Assembly (NCBI RefSeq): GCF_018362975.1
Contig: NZ_CP074371.1
Location: 4,774,001 to 4,838,000 of the forward strand
Direction: 5' to 3'
Origin: Nocardia tengchongensis
Lineage (GTDB): Bacteria; Actinomycetota; Actinomycetes; Mycobacteriales; Mycobacteriaceae
DNA length: 64,000 nt
The position numbers and the translations under genes are program-made. The first letter of the stretch is position 1. Each line of letters starts with the position of its first letter. Under the pieces are notes generated by a model. The model saw nothing but the letters and a program-made list of their open reading frames with translations, searched no databases and had not been told where the DNA came from. Of this stretch, positions 19,044 through 27,661 are shown piece by piece.

Positions 19044-19568
19044 TCAGCCGACCGGGGGCATGAGGGCGAGGGGGCCGGGTTCGAAGACGGTGACGAGGAC
19101 GACGAGGTTGCCGTAGGGGGCCGAGCCGTTGGCGAGGCGGTGGGCGGCGCGGGCGAGGGACATCCGCCAGCCGTATTTGGCCTCGATGCCGGCCTGGATC
19201 TTGGCGACGAAGTCCTCCGTGCTGACCAGGTTGGCGTGGCCCATCAGCTGGCGGCTGCCGACCGAGGGGTTGCCGCGCCAGTCGCCGGGCTGCACCAGCA
19301 CGCGATTGTCGAGGGCGAGCTGTTCGGCCTCCGCGGCGTAGGACGAGACCCGGAACGCGAGCCCGTTGTCGCCGAACGGGATGACCAGTCGGGGCGCGGT
19401 CACCAGCTTCCGGTCTCCCAGGGTCCGGGTGACGAGCGCGGTTTTCGCGTCCTGCCAGACCGCGGCGGGTCCGGTCGCCGCCGCCTCGATCGTTATGGCC
19501 GCCGGTGTCGCCGTGGGTCGCGCGAACTGGGTGCGGGCGGGTGCCGCGCCGATCGTCATGTCGGTCAT
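19044..19568 (-). CDS. Putative PPOX/F420-type split-barrel protein
   Basis: 174 residues from ATG 19568, which has GAAGG upstream. The sequence has a weak split-barrel signature: KTALVTRTLGDRKLVTAP, LAFRVSSYAAEAEQLALDNR, VLVQPGDWRGNP, EAKYGWRMSLARAAHRL. The KYGW element and overall strand order resemble small F420- or flavin-binding oxidoreductases found in actinobacteria. The frame is open upstream and contains a Cys-containing segment (ECAANSVWCVDAP), so a longer form starting near 19676 cannot be excluded. Function is uncertain. Confidence 0.6.
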   Translation of the reverse strand: MTDMTIGAAPARTQFARPTATPAAITIEAAATGPAAVWQDAKTALVTRTLGDRKLVTAPRLVIPFGDNGLAFRVSSYAAEAEQLALDNRVLVQPGDWRGNPSVGSRQLMGHANLVSTEDFVAKIQAGIEAKYGWRMSLARAAHRLANGSAPYGNLVVLVTVFEPGPLALMPPVG

Positions 19569-20143
19569 CGCCTTCGATCCTTCCGTGCCGATTCCACTGC
19601 CGGGCTCGGTGCCGGACGCGCGGCGAACCGGTGCGTCCACACACCACACAGAGTTTGCCGCGCATTCGCTCATCAGGCGGCGACCCTGCAACTGTCGGCC
19701 GCTCCGCCCCATTGGCGCAAGCGCGACACACGGGGCCGCCCATTGAGTTTCACCACTTGTCACATGTGGGCCAGGTCGTCCCAACGCATCTCGACAACGC
19801 CGAACCCTCTCAACCGATAGTCCCGGCGTTTCGCGATTCTGGCAACGTCACTGGTCAGACGGGTCTGGATATGTAGCCGAAAAGTCGCTCGCCCCGGCGT
19901 CGGTGCGCCGCAGGCACATCCGCGACAGCTTCCGGCCCGACCGGCTGACCGTGCATACCGGGCAAGATCCGCATAGGTCCGCGAGGAGCGGCCCGCGCCT
20001 CGCGTGCCATGCCGTCGCGCGGTACAGAGCGGTCTGTGAACCGACGCCTGTCGCGTGCTGTGATCGGGGCCGAATTGCCTTCGCGCCGTGTGGAACAAGG
20101 TTGTTTGACCTGTTGGGGGCCGGTTTCGCCTAGGCTGGCGCTC
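19569..20143. other. 575-bp interval without a supported gene
   Basis: It lies between divergent genes. The left part could encode an in-frame N-terminal extension of the split-barrel gene. On the minus strand, 19760-19860 reads RIAKRRDYRLRGFGVVEMRW before a stop, which might be the 3' remnant of a lost gene, but nothing identifies it. At the right edge TAGGCT (20131-20136) lies 7 bases before GTG 20144, a likely -10 for a leaderless transcript. Confidence 0.45.
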
Positions 20144-21028
20144 GTGAGTGCTGCCGTGTCGCGAACGATTGCTTTGCCGCACTGCCGGGTGAGTTACGCC
20201 GAGTACGGTGCGGAGGATGGGATGCCGGTGCTGTACTGCCACGGCGTGCCCGGAACGCATGTGGAGGGTGAGGCGTTCCACGACGCCGGCCGGGCCGCCG
20301 GGGTGCGCGTCATCGCGGTGGACCGGCCGGGTATGGCGCAATCATCGCTACCGGCGGGGGAGCAGGTCGCGGACTGGGCGGCCACCGTGGCCGCGCTCGC
20401 GGACCAGTTGGGCCTGAGCCGTTTCGGCGTGATCGGCGTGAGCGGCGGTGGACCGTTCGCCCTCGCCATCGCGGCCCGCCTGCCCGATCGGGTGACCGGC
20501 GTGGCCCTCGTGTCCGCGCCCGCCCCGTCGAGCGAACAGCCTGACGCCGAGGAACTGGACCCGGTCGCGTTGCGCCGGCGCAAAGGCCTCAACGTCTTGC
20601 GCCGCGTCCCTTTCCTCGTGCATCCGATGGCACTGGAGATGTCGGTGGTGATCCGCCGCCGCAATGGCGTGGCCGGCCTGGTGTCGCAGATGGCGCCGGT
20701 GGACCGCAGTCGCGTGGAGGCCGACCCGGAGTTGTCCGCCAAGCTCGACGTCAACCTCCGTCGCAGTTTCGAGCAGGGCAGTCGCGGTTTCGCCGCCGAC
20801 ATCCGCCTGGTCTTCACCCGCGCCTGGGGCTTCGACCTGCACGAGGTGCGGGTGCCGGTGCAGGTCTGGCACGGCGACGCCGACGGCAATGTCCCCGCCG
20901 CCGACGCTCGGCGACTGGCCGCCGCGCTGCCGCAGGCCCACCTGCACGTGGTGCCCGGCGCGGGCCATCTGTTGTTCGTGGATCGCGCCGCCGACATCCT
21001 GGCCTCACTGCGCACCGAGGTGCTGTGA
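20144..21028 (+). CDS. Alpha/beta hydrolase
   Basis: 294 residues, alpha/beta-hydrolase fold. Oxyanion region HGVPGTHVEGEAF, nucleophile elbow GVSGGGPFALAIA (Ser), acid in VQVWHGDADGNVPAADA, and catalytic His in VVPGAGHLLFVDRA. Cytosolic; no signal peptide. It probably acts on an ester or epoxide, but the cap domain (about 130-210) does not identify the substrate. The GTG 20144 start follows a TAGGCT -10 by 7 bases, consistent with leaderless expression. The open frame extends upstream to about 20009 without ribosome-site support. Confidence 0.85.
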   Translation: MSAAVSRTIALPHCRVSYAEYGAEDGMPVLYCHGVPGTHVEGEAFHDAGRAAGVRVIAVDRPGMAQSSLPAGEQVADWAATVAALADQLGLSRFGVIGVSGGGPFALAIAARLPDRVTGVALVSAPAPSSEQPDAEELDPVALRRRKGLNVLRRVPFLVHPMALEMSVVIRRRNGVAGLVSQMAPVDRSRVEADPELSAKLDVNLRRSFEQGSRGFAADIRLVFTRAWGFDLHEVRVPVQVWHGDADGNVPAADARRLAAALPQAHLHVVPGAGHLLFVDRAADILASLRTEVL

Positions 21029-21115
21029 GCCGGATCGCCCGGCCGTAGCGTCCGGGAATGCCGGGGTTCCCGCGCCGCTTACAGGAGCGGGAGGGATCGG
21101 CTCTGGAGGCGGACG

Positions 21116-22078
21116 ATGGCGGTGAGTGAGGCGGCGGTCCGGGTGGTGCCCGGCCCCGAGCGCGGGCACTGGTGGAACGAGTGGCTCGATTCCAAGCAGT
21201 CGTTCCCGGCCACCGGCAATTTCGACCTGGTGGCGAACGCGCACGGTCTGCTCATGATCCACAACGAGGACGTCGTCGACCCCGGCGAGGGTTTCGACAC
21301 CCATCAGCATCGGGACATGGAGATCGTGACCTGGGTGCTCGAAGGCACTGTCGTGCACCAGGATTCGGCGGGCCACTCGGGTCTGATCCATCCCGGCATG
21401 GCGCAGCGGATGAGCGCGGGCACCGGGATCCTGCATTCGGAACGCAATGGCGCGGGCCGCGCCGAGCGCGAGCGCCTGCACGTGGTGCAGATGTGGGTGC
21501 CGCCGCACGAACCCGGGGTGACGCCCGGCTATCAGGAACTCGATATCGCCGCGGAGCTGACCGGAAACTCGCTGTTCACCGTCGCGTCCGGCCTGCCTCG
21601 CGACCGGGACCGGACCGCCATCACCATCGGCAACAAATACGCGGCTTTCCACGTGGCGAGACTCGAGCCGGGGCATTCGGTGCTGATTCCGGACGCCCCC
21701 TTCGGCCACGTGTTCGTGGCGCGGGGCAGTGTCGAGTTCGAGGGTTCGGGCGTCCTGACTCAGGGCGACGCCGTCCGCCTGACCGCGAGCGGTGGCCATC
21801 GGGTGACCGCTGTCGAGCCGAGTGAACTGCTCGTGTGGGAGATGCACGCGAGTTTCGCGCGACCGCCCTCCGGGCCATGCACAGACCGCTCCGACCGGGT
21901 GGAAAACGCCCGGCAAACGCATCGCGACACGCCGGAGCGATCGAAATTGTGCGCACGACGTCGGCGTGGATGCCTGGTCAGGAGTAGTTCACTGGGTGAG
22001 CTCAATGTGTGCTCAGGCACCCTTTGCGGAGGTTGGCGCTGGAATGTGGCATGCTTAGCCATGGGCAAGGGCTATTGA
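21116..22078 (+). CDS. Pirin-like bicupin protein with an unusual C-terminal extension
   Basis: Pirin/bicupin family (YhhW-like quercetinase type). Metal ligands are visible in FDTHQHRDMEIVTWVLEG (His-x-His and Glu) and HSERNGAG. The second cupin runs to SELLVWEMHASFA at about residue 246, where related proteins end. The frame then continues for about 75 residues of Arg/Cys-rich sequence with no family likeness and overlaps the cspA promoter. The natural stop was therefore probably lost, or hidden by an indel near base 21855. GGAGG at 21105 supports ATG 21116. Function beyond the fold is unknown. Confidence 0.82.
   Translation: MAVSEAAVRVVPGPERGHWWNEWLDSKQSFPATGNFDLVANAHGLLMIHNEDVVDPGEGFDTHQHRDMEIVTWVLEGTVVHQDSAGHSGLIHPGMAQRMSAGTGILHSERNGAGRAERERLHVVQMWVPPHEPGVTPGYQELDIAAELTGNSLFTVASGLPRDRDRTAITIGNKYAAFHVARLEPGHSVLIPDAPFGHVFVARGSVEFEGSGVLTQGDAVRLTASGGHRVTAVEPSELLVWEMHASFARPPSGPCTDRSDRVENARQTHRDTPERSKLCARRRRGCLVRSSSLGELNVCSGTLCGGWRWNVACLAMGKGY
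22033..22061 (+). promoter_or_regulatory. Probable housekeeping promoter of cspA
   Basis: TTGGCG (22033-22038) and TAGCCA (22056-22061) are separated by exactly 17 bp. The leader that follows contains a ttgaag/cttcaa inverted repeat (22074-22079 with 22092-22097), and GGAAG lies before the cspA ATG. Confidence 0.6.
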
Positions 22079-22117
22079 AGTGATGGCTCAGCCTTCAACA
22101 GGAAGAAACAAAAAGCA

Positions 22118-22321
22118 ATGACGCAAGGCACTGTGAAGTGGTTTAACGGCGAAAAGGGATTCGGCTTCATCGCCCAGGACGGTGGCGGCGCCGATGTGTT
22201 CGTCCACTACTCCGCCATTTCGGGCTCCGGCTTCAAGTCCCTCGAAGAGGGCCAGCGCGTAGAGTTCGAGATCGGCCAGGGCCAGAAGGGTCCCCAGGCT
22301 CAGGACGTTCGCGCTATCTGA
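22118..22321 (+). CDS. cspA: Cold-shock protein CspA
   Basis: 67-residue single cold-shock domain, an RNA/single-stranded DNA chaperone. RNP1 is KGFGFIAQD and RNP2 is VFVHYSAI; the N-terminus [18 protein letters not shown] is the typical actinobacterial form. Full length for the family. A 17-bp-spaced promoter lies upstream, a structured leader precedes the start, and a good terminator follows, so the gene is monocistronic. Confidence 0.97.
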   Translation: MTQGTVKWFNGEKGFGFIAQDGGGADVFVHYSAISGSGFKSLEEGQRVEFEIGQGQKGPQAQDVRAI

Positions 22322-22360
22322 TTCGGATAGCCAGGGGCTATCCAACCGATAGCCAAAGAA

Positions 22361-22386
22361 ACCCGCGCTACGGCGCGGGTTTTTTG
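22361..22386 (+). terminator. Intrinsic terminator of cspA
   Basis: An 8-bp stem acccgcgc/gcgcgggt (22361-22368, 22373-22380) with loop tacg is followed by a run of T. Confidence 0.9.
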
Positions 22387-22412
22387 CATTCCGGAGGGGA
22401 TTGCGGGGCTGG

Positions 22413-23176
22413 TCAGGCGTCATATCCGGTCGCGGCGGCACGAACCGAATCGACGTAGGCGCCGGAGTGGTTGTAGGACAGGATGGCTTGCCGCCAGTCC
22501 CGGGCGGTCGCCAGGTCCCGGCCACCGGCACACAGGTAGCGACCGGCGGCCAGGGCCGCGTCGTCGATATTGTCCGGACTGCCGGACAGGCTCGCGCCGG
22601 AGACTGGTTTGCCGGATTCCAGAGCCGAGGAGATGAGCCGGTAGTCCGCGTCGGCGTGGAACCCCAGCGTTGCCAGGTATCGGGGATGAACTGGAACGGG
22701 CCCATGGCGCGGGCGTAGACACCGCCGCCCGAGCGGGCCGTCGGATCGACGATGACCGCATTGCCCGCGGTGCCGTCGAGCGCGACACCGCGGATCACCG
22801 GGCGCACCGAGCCGTCGGCGGCGATGACCGCCCCGCCGAAACGGGCGTGATTGCTTTCCACCCGGGCGATTCCGGCCAGGGTGGTCCAGCCCAGGTGGCA
22901 GCCGGGTTGCGCCTTGGCCATCACGACCGCGGCGTAACCGTAGGACTGTAAGGCCCGCAACGGAATTCCGTACTTGTCGGACCGCACCCGCGCCCAGTCG
23001 TGGAGCTGGTCGAGCCGGTGCTCGACCGCTTCGAGCCGGATCGCGGGCATCGGGCCACCGGCGCCCGGCGGCGCCGGATCGGGAGTTCGATCGAGGCTGC
23101 CGCAGCCGGCGAGGGTCACCGCGGCTGCGGCGACCAGCAGAGTCCGCAGGGCGGGCGACGGACGCGAGATGGTCAT
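22413..23176 (-). CDS. Lytic transglycosylase lipoprotein (frameshifted)
   Basis: Exported murein transglycosylase of the MltB/RlpB-like (SLT) type found in Nocardia and Mycobacterium. ATG 23176 begins a lipoprotein signal (LVAAAAVTLAGCGSLD, lipobox LAGC). The catalytic domain shows RVESNHARFGG (catalytic Glu) and YARAMGPFQFIPDTWQRWG. After WGS the frame breaks at 22658; adding one base to the GG there restores HADADYRLISSALESG and continues with GRYLCAGGRDLATARDW and ILSYNHSGAYVDSV to the stop at 22413. The restored protein is about 254 residues, a normal size for the family. Confidence 0.85.
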
Positions 23177-23223
23177 TGGCACTCCGAATTCACTGGCGCA
23201 GAAGCTGTTTCGGATCGGGTTGC

Positions 23224-24267
23224 TCAGTTGCACGCACGCGCCGTCGACGGATCGGCGATCGGCTTGGCCGCTGTCACCGGTGCGGGATGCGGCGGCGTCG
23301 TGGTCGGCGGGTTCGTGTGCGCGGGCTGTGACGGCGGCTTGAGTGCGGTCGTGGACGGGGTGCCGCACCGCGGTGTCGTGGTGCGGGGAGTGGTCGACGC
23401 GGGACGGTTGGAGGTCGGCGTCGGGCGTGCGGTGGTCGGCGTCGGCCGGGAAGTTGTCGTCACTCCGGGAGTTGTGGTCGCCGTGGGCGGCGTGGTTGTG
23501 ACCGCCGTCGTGGTGACTGGAGCCGTCGTGGTGACCGGGGGCGCACTGGTCGTGGTGGGCGTCGTAGTTGCCGGGACCTGAGTGGTCGTGACCGGAGTGG
23601 TTGTCGCGACCGGCGTTGTCGTCGTGACTGGCGTGGTCGTCGCAACCGGCGTGGTCGTCGCGACCGGCGTGGTCGGAGTGATGGTGACCGTGGTCGCCAC
23701 GGGATCCGGCATCGTCGTGGTGATGGTCGTCGTGACGGGCGTGGTGACATCGGTGGCGGTCGGTGGGCTCAGCGACAGTGTCGCGTTGGCGCTCACGCTG
23801 ATCGAGAGGCTCGGCTGCGTCGTCGTCCCCGGGTCGGTGGTCGTCGGCGGCGGGGTGTCGGTGGCGACGGGGGTGTCCGTCGTGACCGGCGTGGTGGTCT
23901 CGGCTGCCGGGGTGGTCGCGCCGTCACCGGGGTCGCCGCCGGCGGGTGTGTCGCTGCCCGGTTCGTCGGAATCTGCCGGGACCGGTACGTCGCCCGGTGT
24001 TTCCGAGACCTCGGCCAGCGGGGTGACCTGACTCGAATCCAGTTGTGTGGAGGTGTCTTCGGTGGTCGAGGACGAGGCTTTGATATCGCCCGCCCCGTCC
24101 TCGGTGTGTGACTGCGCCGCGGCCACCGCGCCGATGGTGAGCGCCAGCAGTGCGCTGACGGCCAGGGCGCGCGGCAGGTACCGGGCCGGCCAGCGCCGGG
24201 TGGCGACGATGAAAGGTTCTGCGCTGGAATCGATCCGGTCGGTCGGGTTGCTGTCGAAGGGGTGCAC
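23224..24267 (-). CDS. Thr/Pro-rich mucin-like exported or membrane-anchored protein
   Basis: 347 residues. A cytosolic N-terminus with basic residues (RRWPARYLPR) leads into one membrane/signal segment (ALAVSALLALTIGAVAAAQS). The rest is extracytoplasmic and dominated by Thr, Pro and Val, with degenerate TTTPV and TTPVAT units from about residue 195 to 270. No catalytic motif is visible. The composition is typical of O-mannosylated cell-wall or surface proteins of actinobacteria. Two Cys occur only near the C-terminus (PRCGTPS, ARACN). It lies between two other exported proteins on the same strand. Confidence 0.75.
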   Translation of the reverse strand: MHPFDSNPTDRIDSSAEPFIVATRRWPARYLPRALAVSALLALTIGAVAAAQSHTEDGAGDIKASSSTTEDTSTQLDSSQVTPLAEVSETPGDVPVPADSDEPGSDTPAGGDPGDGATTPAAETTTPVTTDTPVATDTPPPTTTDPGTTTQPSLSISVSANATLSLSPPTATDVTTPVTTTITTTMPDPVATTVTITPTTPVATTTPVATTTPVTTTTPVATTTPVTTTQVPATTTPTTTSAPPVTTTAPVTTTAVTTTPPTATTTPGVTTTSRPTPTTARPTPTSNRPASTTPRTTTPRCGTPSTTALKPPSQPAHTNPPTTTPPHPAPVTAAKPIADPSTARACN

Positions 24268-24311
24268 CAGATGCGGCTTTCGATAGTCCTGGGTGGGTCG
24301 GTGATCGGGTT

Positions 24312-26342
24312 TCAGCCGCTGACGCTGGGCGAGCCGATCTCGATATGTCCGGTGAAGCGCTGTGACCAGCTCTTATCCGAGCTGACGGTGACGGTGAAGT
24401 CGTACCAGCCGTTGTTGTAGGCGATGGCGTTGAAGTAGTCGCTGACGGTTTTGCCCGCGGCCACCGCATACGTCCAGGGGCCGTCGGTGCGGTAGTGGTT
24501 GGAGGTGATGGTGAAGGTGACCGAGGCGGTCCCGGAGTTGGTCATGGCGAACCAGATCGCCTGCTTGCCGGTGTTGGGCGCGTTGGAGTAGGAGCTGGTG
24601 ACCTGGACCGTCTTCCCGGCGGTGGTCACGTTGCCCTGGAAGCGGCGCAGGAACCGGTTGGGGCCGACGACGGTCAGGTCGTAGGCGCCGTTGCCGTAGC
24701 CGGTGCCGACCTCGTAGAAGTCGCCGGCGGTGCCGCCCGCGGGGACGGTGTACTGCCAGGGTCCGCCGCCGCGGAAAGCATTGGCGTACACGGCGAAATG
24801 TGCCGCGCGGGTCGCGGGTGTTCCGGTGTTCGCGAAGTTGATCCAGGCGCGGGCCTCGCCATTGGTCCCGAAGGTGTAGTGGTCGAGGTAGGCGTTGGGC
24901 TGGTACGGCAGCGCGCGGGCCGGGCGGGTGCCGGATTCCTGGGCGGGCAGCGCGTTCGTGGTGGGGGAGGGTGACTTCTGGGTCGAGCATTTGGCCGCGC
25001 CGATCACCGTCGAGGTGTCGGGCAGGGTGGGCAGTCCGGTGACCGGGGCGGCGAAGTTGAACACTCCGGTCAGGTCACCGCACACCGAACGTCGCCAGGC
25101 GCTGATGTTCGGGCAGGTGGCCTTCTTGCCGAGGGCGGTGGTCCAGGTTTCCAGGAAGCGCAGCACCGAGGTGTGGTCGAACACTTCCGAACTCACCCAG
25201 CCGCCGCGCGTCCATGGCGAGATCACGATGAGCGGCACCCGGAAGCCGAGGCCGACGGGGACGCCGTTGATGAATTCGTCGGCGGTGCCGCCGGGCGCGA
25301 TGGGCGGCGGCACGTGATCGAAGAGTCCGTCGTTCTCGTCGTAGTTGAGGATCAGGACGGTCGAGTTGAAGACGTTCGGATCGGCGTTGATCGCGTTGAT
25401 CACGTTGTGCACGAAGTGCGCACCGTCGTTCGGCGGGGCGTCGGGGTGTTCGGAGGAACCTTGGTCGGGCACCACCCACGACACCTGCGGCAGGGTGCCC
25501 GCGAGTACGTCGGCCTTCATGGCGGCCACGATGTCGTCGGGGGTCTTGCCGGTGGCCTTCGGGACCGAGCCCATGCCGTTCACCGCGAGCGGGCTGCCGG
25601 GTGCGGCGCTGGTGAACTGCTGGAAGTAGGCGAGTGCGTTGTCGCCGTAGTTGTCCGCCGCGTTCTGGTAGACCTTCCAACTGATTCCGGCGTTCTGCAG
25701 TGTCTCGGCGTAGGTCTGCCAGCGCAGCCCGGATTCGTCGCCGCCGTCGCTGGCGGGGCCGCCCGCGGTGCCGGCCGGATCGATCCAGCCGCTCCAGTGG
25801 TAGGTGCGGTTGGGGCCGGTGGCGCTGAGCACCGAGCAGAAGTAGGAGTCGCAGATGGTCCAGTTGTCGGCGAGCGCGTAGTGGAACGGAATGTCGTTGC
25901 GCGTCAGGTAGCCCATGGTGCGGACGCTGCCCTTGGCCGACACCCAGGCGTCGAGACGGCCGTTGTTCCACGCGGCGTGCTGGTCCGACCAGGCGTGCGG
26001 CAGGTCGCCGTCGCATTGGGCCGCGGTCTGGGCGGCGGTCCCGCCCGCCCCGCTCAGGGCCCAAGGGTATTGCCGCCCACCGCCATTGGGCTGATTGAAC
26101 ACGCTGTTGCCGCCGGACAGCAGGATGGTGCCGCGATCCCCGAACCCGCGTACGCCCTTGAGCGTCCCGAAATAGTGGTCGAACGAACGGTTTTCCTGCA
26201 TCAGGATCACCACGTGCTTGACATCGGAGATCGTGCCGGAGGCCGCGCCCGCGACGGCGGGCGGCAACCCGCCGGTGGCGACCACGCCCGCGGCCGCCGC
26301 GGCCGAGGCGCCGAGAAAACGGCGGCGATTCAAGGGTGACAA
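24312..26342 (-). CDS. plc: Tat-exported phospholipase C, phosphocholine-specific type
   Basis: 676 residues, PLC/acid-phosphatase superfamily (bacterial PlcC-like, DUF756 C-terminal repeats). The twin-arginine signal is NRRRFLGASAAAAAGVV. Catalytic core motifs include VVILMQENRSFDHYFG, GYLTRNDIPFHYALADNWTI, DEND in LNYDENDGLFDHVPPP, and VFDHTSVLRFLE. Two C-terminal beta domains follow (YTVPAGGTAGDFYEVG and YAVAAGKTVSDYFN repeats). Start: TTG 26342 (LSPLNRRRF), chosen because AGGAG lies about 8 bases upstream and it places the RR motif at the N-terminus. Predicted to cleave phosphatidylcholine or sphingomyelin outside the cell. Confidence 0.93.
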   Translation of the reverse strand: MSPLNRRRFLGASAAAAAGVVATGGLPPAVAGAASGTISDVKHVVILMQENRSFDHYFGTLKGVRGFGDRGTILLSGGNSVFNQPNGGGRQYPWALSGAGGTAAQTAAQCDGDLPHAWSDQHAAWNNGRLDAWVSAKGSVRTMGYLTRNDIPFHYALADNWTICDSYFCSVLSATGPNRTYHWSGWIDPAGTAGGPASDGGDESGLRWQTYAETLQNAGISWKVYQNAADNYGDNALAYFQQFTSAAPGSPLAVNGMGSVPKATGKTPDDIVAAMKADVLAGTLPQVSWVVPDQGSSEHPDAPPNDGAHFVHNVINAINADPNVFNSTVLILNYDENDGLFDHVPPPIAPGGTADEFINGVPVGLGFRVPLIVISPWTRGGWVSSEVFDHTSVLRFLETWTTALGKKATCPNISAWRRSVCGDLTGVFNFAAPVTGLPTLPDTSTVIGAAKCSTQKSPSPTTNALPAQESGTRPARALPYQPNAYLDHYTFGTNGEARAWINFANTGTPATRAAHFAVYANAFRGGGPWQYTVPAGGTAGDFYEVGTGYGNGAYDLTVVGPNRFLRRFQGNVTTAGKTVQVTSSYSNAPNTGKQAIWFAMTNSGTASVTFTITSNHYRTDGPWTYAVAAGKTVSDYFNAIAYNNGWYDFTVTVSSDKSWSQRFTGHIEIGSPSVSG

Positions 26343-26607
26343 GACGAGTGCTCCTGTTCGGGTCGAGAACGCCAGAACGTTCGCACCGCCGCGTGGCCGT
26401 CTGTCCGCCTCTCCTTGGCCGCGAGGTGAAGCTTGTACTGCTACAGATGAATGACCAGTGAACCGCGCGCGAGTCGGCCGCGGGTCTGGCCAACCACCAC
26501 GGCAACGGCGGACGATGAATACATACGGCTTAGTTCGTGGGCGCCTGCTTCCAGCGCCCCACTTTGACAGCACCTCGGAGGTGCAGGCACAGCTCGGCAT
26601 GAAGGAA

Positions 26608-26790
26608 ATGTTCGAAATGACCGCCAGAATCGCGAGTTCGCTCGCCGCAACCGCAATCCTGCTAGCCCTCGGGGTCGGCGCAGCCGCCTCCGCGTCCGCT
26701 GTCGCCGGCGACGCTCAGCGTGTGGACGGATCGATCGGCCTCTGCTTCACCATCCCGGTGGGGTCGGCCGATCTGGTGTGGTGCTTGTGA
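26608..26790 (+). CDS. Small secreted peptide with two cysteines
   Basis: About 60 residues: a clear signal peptide (ARIASSLAATAILLALGVGA, then AASASAVAGDA) followed by a mature part of only ~27 residues (QRVDGSIGLCFTIPVGSADL, VWCL). The two Cys could form one disulfide. I recall similar tiny exported proteins with an LCF-PVGSA core in Nocardia but no function. The start may be ATG 26608 or 26617; GAAGGA at 26601-26606 fits 26617 best. It is divergent from the phospholipase gene. Confidence 0.6.
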   Translation: MFEMTARIASSLAATAILLALGVGAAASASAVAGDAQRVDGSIGLCFTIPVGSADLVWCL

Positions 26791-26838
26791 TTCAGCGCGA
26801 TTCGCCCAGGGCGCCGGGGACTTGCAGCTGAACCTTGC

Positions 26839-26860
26839 TCACAGCGGTTTCTCAGCGGTC
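26839..26860 (+). promoter_or_regulatory. Tandem 11-bp direct repeats upstream of COG4705 gene A
   Basis: Two adjacent 11-mers, TCACAGCGGTT (26839-26849) and TCTCAGCGGTC (26850-26860), agree at 9 of 11 positions. Eleven-bp phasing is typical of OmpR/PhoB-type response-regulator sites. The same motif recurs at 35552-35601. Confidence 0.6.
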
Positions 26861-26878
26861 GGTTGGCAGGCTGTCGGC

Positions 26879-27661
26879 GTGATAAACCATGCGACAGTGG
26901 ATGTTTCGCCCACCCGGTCGATGCTGAGCAAAGTTCCCGAGGTCAGTGCGCTGTTCTGGCTGATCAAGATCCTCTCCACCGGGATGGGGGAGACCTTCTC
27001 CGACTTCCTGGTCAACAGCCTGCCGCCGGAGCTCGCGGTCGGCGGGGGCCTGTTGCTGCTGATCGGCAGCCTGTGGTTGCAGTTCCGCGCACCCCGGTAC
27101 CGGGTATGGACTTACTGGACCGCGGTGGTGATGGTGAGCATCGTGGGCACGATGGTCGCCGACATCGTGGATTTCGTGCTGGGTATTCCGTTGCCCGCGT
27201 CGACATTCGCCTTCGCGCTGGTGCTCGCGGGAATCCTGGCGCTGTGGTTCCGCAGCGAGAAGACGCTGTCGATCCACAGCATCACGACCCGCCGCCGGGA
27301 GGGCTTCTACTGGGCGACGGTGATGACCACCTTCGCGCTGGGCACCGTCGCCGGTGACCTGACGGCGGCCACCCTGCACCTGGGCTATCTGCCTTCGGCG
27401 GTGCTGTTCGCGGTGGCGATCGCCGTTCCGGCCGCCGCCCACCGATGGTTCGGCATGGGCGCGGTAGCCGCGTTCTGGTCGGCCTACGTGGTGACCCGCC
27501 CGCTGGGCGCATCGATCACCGACTGGCTCGCGTCCTCGCGCGCGGACGGGCTCGGCCTGGGCACCGGCTGGGTGACACTGGCTGTCACGCTCCCGATGCT
27601 CGCGGGAATCGCGGTTCTGGCCCGGGCGAAGCCTCTCAAGCCACAGATGAACGACCGGTGA
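26879..27661 (+). CDS. COG4705 membrane protein A
   Basis: About 260 residues with seven or eight membrane helices arranged as internal repeats, each with a conserved 'TG.GE...D' or 'GT...D' element: FWLIKILSTGMGETFSDFLV, GTMVADIVDF, ALGTVAGDLTAATLHLGYLP, VVTRPLGASITDWLA. This is the COG4705 family of uncharacterised integral membrane proteins. GTG 26879 is chosen to approximate the N-terminal length of the second copy; GTG 26897 and ATG 26921 are possible. The 11-bp direct repeats lie 19 bases upstream. It is a paralog of the protein at 34685-35499. Confidence 0.85.
   Translation: MINHATVDVSPTRSMLSKVPEVSALFWLIKILSTGMGETFSDFLVNSLPPELAVGGGLLLLIGSLWLQFRAPRYRVWTYWTAVVMVSIVGTMVADIVDFVLGIPLPASTFAFALVLAGILALWFRSEKTLSIHSITTRRREGFYWATVMTTFALGTVAGDLTAATLHLGYLPSAVLFAVAIAVPAAAHRWFGMGAVAAFWSAYVVTRPLGASITDWLASSRADGLGLGTGWVTLAVTLPMLAGIAVLARAKPLKPQMNDR

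Noticed and set aside
19600..19676. Cysteine-containing leader peptide before the split-barrel gene, with a TG-rich stretch resembling one near 13521
   Set aside because: Similarity is limited to a short TGTGTGGTGTGT stretch, which can arise by chance; the segment can equally be an N-terminal extension.
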